Source: Candidatus Sumerlaeota bacterium
Lineage (GTDB): Bacteria > Sumerlaeota > Sumerlaeia > MWCT01 > JAGHBZ01
Reading direction: 5' to 3'
DNA length: 11,367 bases
NCBI GenBank assembly: GCA_021160705.1
Contig: JAGHBZ010000145.1
Span: 1 to 11,367, forward strand
The position numbers and the translations under genes were made by a program. Positions 5,427 through 11,367 of this stretch are shown in pieces. Each line of letters opens with the position of its first letter. Within the stretch, counting starts at the first letter, position 1. The notes below the pieces were generated by a model that worked only from the letters and a program-made list of their open reading frames with translations, was not told the DNA's origin and made no database searches.

Positions 5427-8306
5427 TTACTCTATATGTGATTCTATTTCTTTTTTCCAGTACTTGACGTCTGCGTTGTGTGGATTTCTTTCCAGTGTCT
5501 GATTAATAATTTGCATCGCCTCAGTGATTTTGTGTTGCTCAAGCAGAGAACGAGTCAAAAATATCCCATAAGCAGGATAATCCGGAGCAGACTTAAAGGC
5601 TTTTCGGAAAAAAAACTCCGCCTCATTGAATCGCCTAAGATAAAATAACGAGTATCCATAAACGAAATTACTCCAGGCATCATCAGGTAATAGAATCATA
5701 ACATCTTTCATTACTTTTAGTGCTTGATTAAATCTTTTAGCCCGATTTAACTGCTCCGCTATTGAAAGCCAGTACCTCGGACTTTCAATATTTACCGATA
5801 AAAGGGAGTCAAATGGAATATCCTCAGGAGGATAAGTGCCAAGAATTTGATTAAGCCAGTAATAAAGTCTTGTATTGTCAGAATAATATTTAAACCCGAC
5901 TTTAATGATTTCAATAGCTGAGTTCAAATTACCAGAGGCGAGGCTGAGTTGAATGGCGTGGATAAATGTATCTATATCAGTCTCAGGAGTATCAAGATTA
6001 TTTAGAAGAATCTTTGAGTCAAATTCAGTGCTATTCAGCTTAGCCTGAAGAATTAATTTTCGCTGACGGGCTATGGGTTTTTTGAAATAACGGCGTTCTA
6101 TCTGCTCATATAACGCAATGGCTTTCTCTATTTCACCGCTCTCTTCATAAAGAGATGCCAGCTTCATCGCGTAATCAAGAAAATTCTCCTCAAATACTTT
6201 CTGCTCCCAGGGTGCAATTTTATTTTCTATCAAAAGATAATTTTCGAATTTCGCTTCTAAAAAATGGCGCAACCTGACCTGCAGTGCCCGTGCCTTTTCT
6301 TTTTTACCCTGACGTTCATAGATTTTAGTAAGTTTTTCTAATGCGAAAAGATTAAAAGGGTTATAATCTAACACTTTCTTCAACCAGTGCTTTTCTTTTT
6401 TAAGTTCCCCCTTTTTGTTATAATGATTGATTTTTTTCCAATAATATCCACCTGCGGTTTGAAACCGGGGTTCTTTGATAGTGCGTGCTTTCTTAAGCAA
6501 GGCTTTATCAATTTCTTTATCCCAAAGTGCTCTTACCCATTTAGCCCATAGCCGGGGCGAGATTTCATACACCGCATCCAGATACCCGGATAAAGCAGAT
6601 TTTTCACCTAATTCTTCCACAGCATAAAAATAAATACCAGGATTCCTGTATTTACCAGATATAAGGTGCTGGACAATACGTTTTTTTTCGCTGGGTAGGG
6701 TAATCTTCCCGGGAGTTAATACGTTCGCAAATTCTATCCCTGAAGTATCAACTCCTGGTGGAAACATAAATAATAAAATGTCAAGAAGTATGAACACTCC
6801 TATAAAAAACAAAATGAGCCATTTGAATTTATTTTCAAGCTTAAGAAAAACTCCCTTTAAGACAAAAATTACAATACACCCTACCACCAGAATCCCTGTA
6901 GCCAATATCAATATTGCTGTGGATTTACCGCCGGGTACCAATAACTTTACAATTATATAAGAGTTTAATGGAATAGTTCTAACCCATTTAAAAAGAAGGT
7001 TCCCTAGGTCGCCTTTAAGTAGCCAGAGCTCGTTAAGATAATAGATGTCAAAAACCCCTTGGCTATAACTCACAAATAGAAAAACGTTCCAGATAATCGC
7101 TACAATAGTAATTACTAAAGGGATTAAATACAATCGTCGTCTGAATAAATTGTAAAACCCGGCTAACCCCAGGGCAAATAAAGGGATAGCACTGCAGAAC
7201 CTACGAGCACCGAACGAACTGCCAGCAAACCAGTCAATCGGAGATGCGTTAATGTAAACTACGAGCACAAAGAGGAGAATTAGGACTATATTCAGGAGTC
7301 GGTTCTTGCGCCTTAAAAGACAAACGAACAATCCTGCTGTGGCGATTAAAAGTAACGGATGCCAGTAATAAAGCCCATGCCAGCCTGAGAACAGTACTTT
7401 GTAAATCTTAGGCTCAGTCCAGTTCATATACCCACCACCCTGAGGGATGGTAAATAATTTTCCAAACATAGCCCACCAGTAGACCAATTGAATGGAAAAA
7501 AGGGTAAGAAATATTCCCACTCCAGTCAGCACATACCTGATTTCTTGTCCTATTGCTCGTTTAGCTCGGGATGAGATTAGATGAGAAATCCAGAAACTTG
7601 CTGGCAATAAACCAAAGATTATATTTTGCCACCGAACAAGTGACGCAAGTGCCAGCACTGATGATATTAACATATATGATTTAAGCGAATAAAAATGTCG
7701 CTCCCGAAAACTTATATAAAATAGCAATGCCACACTAAAAGCCGACATAGTGTGAGACATCGCTGAGAAATTAAAAGTATAAGCAAGCATTGGCGAAGCA
7801 AATACAGCACCCAATACCGCCAATAAGGCAACCTTTGACCTATAAAGAAAACGACACGTTGAGTACACAAGCAGTAATGTCAAAAAACCATAAATCAACG
7901 TGCCGAATGAGATTGCCATTAGATGCGGCAATGAATATCGGTCGTTTACCCACTCTGGCGGTGAGTGCTGAATCAGATTTAACATCATACCGACTAATCG
8001 GACGGGAAGATATACAGGAAACCACAGAACTGAACTTCCTATTGCCCATTGATTAATAACCAGACCCTTCGGACCAATACGATAGAGAATATCACGTATT
8101 GCAGAGTATGAATTATGGGAGAGATAATAATCGTTCATCGGGTCAATGTCGCAGTCAAACAAAAAAGAAGACAGATAGGTGTAGTAGAACACATCATCGC
8201 ATCCACTACCCTGCCAGGGCTTGAATAAAAATATAAAAACTGTTAGAAAAATACCGCTAAGTAGGAGATAATGCCTGGAATATAAACTCAGTCTATGATT
8301 CTCCAT
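5427..8306 (-). CDS. GT-C-type membrane glycosyltransferase with C-terminal TPR domain
   Basis: The protein has 959 residues. Residues 1-516 form a polytopic membrane part with roughly 12-14 helices. The first outward loop carries an acidic pair (GCDDVFYYTYLSS, D37/D38), where lipid-phosphate-sugar-dependent GT-C enzymes have their catalytic acid. Other conserved-looking loops are QGGGYMNW (289-296), GWHGLYYWHPLLL (308-320) and WFAGSSFGARRF (359-370), seen in a family of uncharacterised GT-C proteins. Residues 517-959 are soluble, with several TPR-like helix pairs (about 640-675, 710-745, 784-815, 846-947; for example DDAWSNFVYGYSLFYLRRFNEAEFFFRKAF). The likely role is transfer of a sugar from a polyprenyl-phosphate carrier to a protein or glycan, with the TPR part binding a partner. 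The sugar and acceptor are unknown. The start ATG has only a distant AGGA upstream. The gene lies downstream of the terminator at 8599-8641 and so is probably its own unit. Confidence 0.85.
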   Translation of the reverse strand: MENHRLSLYSRHYLLLSGIFLTVFIFLFKPWQGSGCDDVFYYTYLSSFLFDCDIDPMNDYYLSHNSYSAIRDILYRIGPKGLVINQWAIGSSVLWFPVYLPVRLVGMMLNLIQHSPPEWVNDRYSLPHLMAISFGTLIYGFLTLLLVYSTCRFLYRSKVALLAVLGAVFASPMLAYTFNFSAMSHTMSAFSVALLFYISFRERHFYSLKSYMLISSVLALASLVRWQNIIFGLLPASFWISHLISSRAKRAIGQEIRYVLTGVGIFLTLFSIQLVYWWAMFGKLFTIPQGGGYMNWTEPKIYKVLFSGWHGLYYWHPLLLIATAGLFVCLLRRKNRLLNIVLILLFVLVVYINASPIDWFAGSSFGARRFCSAIPLFALGLAGFYNLFRRRLYLIPLVITIVAIIWNVFLFVSYSQGVFDIYYLNELWLLKGDLGNLLFKWVRTIPLNSYIIVKLLVPGGKSTAILILATGILVVGCIVIFVLKGVFLKLENKFKWLILFFIGVFILLDILLFMFPPGVDTSGIEFANVLTPGKITLPSEKKRIVQHLISGKYRNPGIYFYAVEELGEKSALSGYLDAVYEISPRLWAKWVRALWDKEIDKALLKKARTIKEPRFQTAGGYYWKKINHYNKKGELKKEKHWLKKVLDYNPFNLFALEKLTKIYERQGKKEKARALQVRLRHFLEAKFENYLLIENKIAPWEQKVFEENFLDYAMKLASLYEESGEIEKAIALYEQIERRYFKKPIARQRKLILQAKLNSTEFDSKILLNNLDTPETDIDTFIHAIQLSLASGNLNSAIEIIKVGFKYYSDNTRLYYWLNQILGTYPPEDIPFDSLLSVNIESPRYWLSIAEQLNRAKRFNQALKVMKDVMILLPDDAWSNFVYGYSLFYLRRFNEAEFFFRKAFKSAPDYPAYGIFLTRSLLEQHKITEAMQIINQTLERNPHNADVKYWKKEIESHIE

Positions 8307-8335
8307 TATTGAATCAATCCTGCTGAGAGAAGATG

Positions 8336-8357
8336 TGAGACGTTTGACGTCTCAAAC
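8336..8357. promoter_or_regulatory. Overlapping inverted repeats (possible operator or leader switch)
   Basis: TGAGACG (8336-8342) and CGTCTCA (8348-8354) form a perfect 7-bp inverted repeat with a 5-nt loop. GTTTGA (8342-8347) and TCAAAC (8352-8357) form a second perfect 6-bp repeat with a 4-nt loop that overlaps the first. Both cannot form together. The element ends 29 nt before the glycosyltransferase start codon, so it would be in the 5' leader or act as a binding site for a dimeric regulator. Confidence 0.4.
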
Positions 8358-8442
8358 ACATAATATGGCGTTACCCGGAGAATTATTTTCATCCTACCAA
8401 CCCTCTCTCTTAACCGCTCGTAAATCTCGTGTTCATCACTCA

Positions 8443-8469
8443 ATAATAGATATGCCCTATCCGTGTCAA
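8443..8469 (-). promoter_or_regulatory. Possible sigma-70 promoter for the glycosyltransferase gene
   Basis: Read on the minus strand, TTGACA (8464-8469) is a perfect -35 box. It is followed after 15 nt by TATTAT (8443-8448) as a -10 box with two mismatches from consensus. The spacer is shorter than the ideal 17 nt. Transcripts would have a leader of about 130 nt containing the inverted repeats at 8336-8357. Confidence 0.3.
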
Positions 8470-8598
8470 ATGAGTCAAGATACGAACGATAATACTGAAA
8501 AAATATGTCTCTTCAGTAAAAAATTAACCTTAACATACACTCTTTTGCTCTACGTGGGAGAAATTATGATTTAATCTTTGAACTTCAGGAGAGTGATT

Positions 8599-8641
8599 AA
8601 AAAAATATGGGCAACATTACGCATTGTGTATAATGTTGCCC
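8599..8641 (-). terminator. Rho-independent terminator
   Basis: GGGCAACATTA (8609-8619) and TAATGTTGCCC (8631-8641) form a perfect 11-bp stem with an 11-nt loop. On the minus strand it is followed by ATATTTTTTT. It lies 37 nt past the stop codon of the large extracellular protein and ends that transcript before the glycosyltransferase gene. Confidence 0.88.
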
Positions 8642-8677
8642 GATTCTTATTCTCTTATGTATATACTCCGGTTCTCT

Positions 8678-10186
8678 CTATGGCACGATAAGGTGATAAT
8701 TATCGGTCTCTTCAGTTTCAGGTACAATATCTGTGGCATCAGCAATGACAGCAATTACCCATGACCCCGGCGGAACCGTCTCAGTTTGAGAGAAAGGATA
8801 TGTTGCTCCGTGTGAGAGTCCTGCAACTTTCTGCCCTTCACCCAGCTGACCTGCTATTGAAAAAATCCCTTCTTCTGTCAACTCACCATAATAAATCTCT
8901 ATCCAGAACCCACCAGCGTCTGTGGAACTATCATTCTTAACTGTGCCCGTAACTGTGATTGTATTGCCGTTCATTGTTCCACTTGGAAGCACACTCCAAA
9001 TCAAATTGGGAAGACTGGGAGAGGCTAAGTCTGGATTATGAAGGAAGATACATTCTCCTGGTATGGGGTAATAGTTGTTGCTGGGAACCGGGTCTTTAAA
9101 CACTCCGTCTGTATTCCGACGATTTACCATAACTACTGGCGTGTAGACACCATCTGTGAGAGACTCTATTGTTTGTGATGGATAGAAGGTACAGGTACTA
9201 AGTGCCGGAACAGAGATTTTCTCGGATACCGTTAAAGGCAATCCACTACGCAACACTGTCGCACCACCTGTCCGAGATGCAAACAGCTCTAACCACACGT
9301 CACCCGAATCAGTAGGACTATTATTGCGGATGGTAACTTCCCAATTCAGAGTATCACCCGGATGTACTTCATTCGGAGCCAATGGCGAGTGAATCGTGGC
9401 ACTGACTACCTCAAGGTCAACTGTGCCTGAACGGTCTGGGGCTGGGCTACTCATACGATAATTATTGGTCTCATCTGTTTCAGGTACAATGTTCGTGGAA
9501 TCAATCAGCACAGCCACTACATGGTTATACGAAGGGATTGGTCCGGAGAGACTGAACCCTATAGTATCTCCCGGTGAAAGCGACTCCACATACTGTCCCC
9601 GACAGAGCGGAACCTCATGCCCGAAAATATCATCAGTTGTCTTATACACTCCATAAAAAGCTTCAATCCAGAAACTTGATGCTGTACCTGAACCATTATT
9701 TCGCACTGTCCCGGTCACAGTTGCACTACTACTGGAATCTATTATAAATATTGGTTCACCATAGAAAGCAAGGTCTGCCTCCCTTGGGGCTATATTATGC
9801 AGAAATATTCGTTTCCGTACAATAACGTAGGAGTTGTTCATGCGGTTCTGTTCCGGTGGTCCATCCGTTCCTGAACGATTCACCACCACTACTGGCGTGT
9901 ACACTCCGTCAGTAATCCAGTTGAATAACTGATAAAACCACATCGTAGTCGGTGGAGTATTCGCATCTAATGAAGCCTTTGAAGATTTTGTAAGAGAAAT
10001 ACCTGACCTTAGAAGCGTCAGTCCCCCATTCTGTGATGGAAATACCTCAACCCAGAAATCATTCATCGCCACCGGACTCTGATTACTCATCTCTACCCAG
10101 TAGTCAAAATAATCTATCCCAGGATGCAACTCCGCCGGCGCCTCCGGTGAAGTAAAATCAGCATCCCTTGCTATGATATCACCTGT
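8678..10186 (-). repeat. Internal duplication: two-domain module repeated twice
   Basis: Residues about 376-623 and 631-877 of the extracellular protein repeat the same pair of domains. Shared marks are ELHPGID/EVHPGDT, TVLRSGLPLT-type strands, ITDGVYTPVVVVNR/LTDGVYTPVVMVNR, FLHN and E-T-E/D-E-T-N/D-NY. At DNA level a 34-nt block at 8695-8728 matches 9457-9490 with three mismatches, and a 14-nt block at 9132-9145 is identical at 9888-9901. The period is about 252-254 codons. Confidence 0.85.
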
Positions 10187-11311
10187 TGGTATTGGAGTCG
10201 GAGTTGGAGTAGAAGTCAAAGTCGGCGTAGGCGTAGGAGTAAGTGTAGGGGTTGATGTGGGCGCAGACGTTGGGGTAGGTGTTGGAGTTAGTGTTGGAGT
10301 AAATATGGGAGTTGGCAGAGGTGACCATAGTTCAAATGCCATATCCATCGATTGTCCCTCTAATCGGTGACCACAGGGCCAGATTAATTCCTCCCAGTTC
10401 AGGAACGAGTCCTCTAAGTAATAAACCGCGTTGTCATTCCAGTGTGACTCTGAATTCATCCAGCCCCAAGGGAATTGGGGCTCAACATCAAAAACAGCTT
10501 GAATGCTCACAAAATATCTCTCGTCTGCTACTTTTTCGAAGGGCATTATAAGGTACTGCTCGTAAAGATACTCATGTTCACAAAGCGTACCAGTTAGGTC
10601 ATCCCACTTCCGCACTGCTCCATAATACTCTTCAGTGAACCGGGTGCAATACTCCTCATATATTAACTCGCCAGGCATACTATAGGGTGGTCCAGGGCTA
10701 TATTTATGCCAGCTAATGATAAATGCACTCGGTCGAATTGGGGGCGGGTCGACTGGTCCTGGTTTGTCCTCCATCCAGCCTATATATGAGCCCCACCAAC
10801 GGAGATATACTATCGGTAAGCTATTCATGGACAACCAATCATCTGCTACAATATGATTTGGGAATCTTTTAATCGTTGTCCAAGACTCAATATCAAAACC
10901 ATCTTCCATATTTGGCACCTGTGTCCATTGAAGCCTTAATAGAGGGGTCTCTGTAGGACTTGGTGTTGGAGTCGGAGTTGGAGTGGGCGTAACTAATAAA
11001 TTTTTCTGGTCTTCAAGAGCGTCCTCTAACTTCTCTAAGTAACTGTTCTCGTCAATATACCCACCCCAATGAGATTTTAAAGGCTCTAAGGAGTGGATCA
11101 TTAGCTCTGCCCGTTTTTTTGTTTCCTCCCCTATTTCTCCTGAACCAGGATATTCAAAGATATTATACATGGCAGTCATAGCTCTGTTAACTACCCGAAT
11201 CAAATTTTGGATCTTCTCTATTGAGTTTTGAATATAATTTAATAACTCGTCTCTTTCGTTATTGTTTATTTTATTATCAGATAATGCATTTTGCCAAGGG
11301 TGGTGTCCCAA
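8678..11311 (-). CDS. Large extracellular multidomain protein with CARDB-like repeats, N-terminus apparently missing
   Basis: The open frame gives up to 877 residues from a TTG at 11311. There is no nearby ATG, no signal peptide and no ribosome site, and an in-frame stop lies at 11336-11338. It is probably a truncated gene. Order: a helical N-terminal region (about 8-105) opening with SDNKINNNE, which resembles half of a DxDG-I-E calcium or ADG-type loop; a TP linker (108-119); a domain at about 125-330 with VADDWLS, RWWGSYIGWMEDKPGPV, YSMPGELIYEE, WNDNAVYYLED and GHRLEGQSMDMAFELW; a long TP linker (331-376); then four immunoglobulin-like domains in the order A-B-A'-B' (about 376-506, 513-623, 631-759, 761-877). 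The B units end in ETDETNNY and ETEETDNY, typical of CARDB domains. The middle domain resembles a domain of unknown function common in secreted proteins (I recall it as DUF7901, uncertain). A surface or matrix-binding role is inferred. Confidence 0.8.
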   Translation of the reverse strand: MGHHPWQNALSDNKINNNERDELLNYIQNSIEKIQNLIRVVNRAMTAMYNIFEYPGSGEIGEETKKRAELMIHSLEPLKSHWGGYIDENSYLEKLEDALEDQKNLLVTPTPTPTPTPSPTETPLLRLQWTQVPNMEDGFDIESWTTIKRFPNHIVADDWLSMNSLPIVYLRWWGSYIGWMEDKPGPVDPPPIRPSAFIISWHKYSPGPPYSMPGELIYEEYCTRFTEEYYGAVRKWDDLTGTLCEHEYLYEQYLIMPFEKVADERYFVSIQAVFDVEPQFPWGWMNSESHWNDNAVYYLEDSFLNWEELIWPCGHRLEGQSMDMAFELWSPLPTPIFTPTLTPTPTPTSAPTSTPTLTPTPTPTLTSTPTPTPIPTGDIIARDADFTSPEAPAELHPGIDYFDYWVEMSNQSPVAMNDFWVEVFPSQNGGLTLLRSGISLTKSSKASLDANTPPTTMWFYQLFNWITDGVYTPVVVVNRSGTDGPPEQNRMNNSYVIVRKRIFLHNIAPREADLAFYGEPIFIIDSSSSATVTGTVRNNGSGTASSFWIEAFYGVYKTTDDIFGHEVPLCRGQYVESLSPGDTIGFSLSGPIPSYNHVVAVLIDSTNIVPETDETNNYRMSSPAPDRSGTVDLEVVSATIHSPLAPNEVHPGDTLNWEVTIRNNSPTDSGDVWLELFASRTGGATVLRSGLPLTVSEKISVPALSTCTFYPSQTIESLTDGVYTPVVMVNRRNTDGVFKDPVPSNNYYPIPGECIFLHNPDLASPSLPNLIWSVLPSGTMNGNTITVTGTVKNDSSTDAGGFWIEIYYGELTEEGIFSIAGQLGEGQKVAGLSHGATYPFSQTETVPPGSWVIAVIADATDIVPETEETDNYHLIVP
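10184..10321 (-). repeat. Long Thr/Pro linker (hexanucleotide-like tandem repeat)
   Basis: It encodes about 46 residues of mostly TPTP with a few S, A, L and I. On the plus strand it appears as degenerate GGNGTN units. The codons vary from unit to unit. It joins the middle domain to the CARDB-like repeats. Confidence 0.9.
10943..10993 (-). repeat. Short Thr/Pro linker
   Basis: It encodes a run of TP repeats ending in PSPTETP between the helical N-terminal region and the middle domain of the extracellular protein. The repeat unit is the same as in the longer linker at 10184-10321. Confidence 0.85.
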
Positions 11312-11367
11312 AAGTGGTGGAAAATGGCTCGGTCCTCATAGGCATTTCGCTAAACTCTATCCTCCTC
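11303..11367. mobile_element. Possible insertion-sequence end truncating the extracellular protein gene
   Basis: The stretch beginning GTGTCCCAAAAGTGGTGG has the look of a terminal inverted repeat of an insertion sequence reaching out of the window. Coding features of the extracellular protein (SDNKINNNE onward) start immediately inside it. All minus-strand frames change or stop here: TGA at 11336-11338 in the protein's own frame, and a frame ending EEDRV-stop at 11350-11352 that could be a transposase tail. No family is assigned, and only one end is present, so target duplications cannot be checked. Confidence 0.35.

Larger units (their letters stand above)
8307..8677. other. Intergenic region between two minus-strand genes
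   Basis: These 371 nt hold, read leftward, a strong terminator for the gene on the right, a possible promoter, and a pair of overlapping inverted repeats just before the glycosyltransferase start. No coding frame in it has protein-like character. Confidence 0.6.

Noticed and set aside
8335..8574. Plus-strand open frame of 79 codons between the two minus-strand genes
   Set aside because: It starts at a GTG inside the inverted repeats with no ribosome site, has no protein-like pattern and crosses a likely promoter. It is taken as chance.
10184..10321. CRISPR-like or minisatellite array
   Set aside because: The units are six-base, degenerate and in frame with TP codons; there are no unique spacers of constant length.
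10173..10370. Plus-strand open frame of repeated VGVGV residues
   Set aside because: It is the mirror of the TP linker of the minus-strand extracellular protein, not an elastin-like gene.

Overview
The window is about 11.4 kb of bacterial DNA of low-to-moderate GC (roughly 40-45% by eye), with seven protein genes, two of them cut at or near the window edges. The organism cannot be named. Threonine/proline-rich 'TPTP' linkers, CARDB-like repeats, a large GT-C/TPR membrane protein and a secreted wall-hydrolase-like protein suggest an uncultivated, free-living bacterium of the kind met among candidate phyla and Planctomycetes-like lineages. This placement is a weak inference. Ribosome binding sites are mostly good AGGAG-type sites. 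No tRNA, rRNA, CRISPR array or plasmid/phage gene is visible.

Left block, plus strand (1-4688): the end of an OppC/DppC-family permease, an OppD/DppD-family ATPase, a GntR/FCD-type regulator, a secreted two-domain cell-wall-hydrolase-like protein, and a small cyclophilin-like protein. Gaps are 117, 16, 51 and 17 nt, so at least the ATPase and regulator, and the hydrolase-like and cyclophilin-like genes, look co-transcribed. A plausible theme is uptake of peptides or related ligands under a ligand-responsive repressor, next to a surface protein that binds peptidoglycan. The link between the halves rests only on adjacency.

The main oddity is the hydrolase-like protein. It fuses an Amidase_3-like domain to an M23/LytM-like domain, yet the amidase part has lost one zinc ligand and the catalytic glutamate, and the M23 part has lost all five metal/catalytic positions. 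It is best read as a double pseudoenzyme, probably a binding or regulatory wall protein.

Middle (4689-5426): about 400 nt without a gene holds three hairpins with a shared AGCAGGA motif and a fourth with unrelated A/T-rich arms, plus a terminator pointing left. A 90-residue single-pass membrane protein with a very strong ribosome binding site follows.

Right block, minus strand (5427-11311): a 959-residue GT-C-type glycosyltransferase with a C-terminal TPR domain, preceded (in its own direction) by overlapping inverted repeats and a possible promoter. Next comes a clear rho-independent terminator that ends the last gene, a large extracellular multidomain protein with TP linkers and a twice-repeated pair of CARDB-like domains. 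Its 5' end runs into a sequence that looks like the end of an insertion sequence, so its natural N-terminus appears to be missing.
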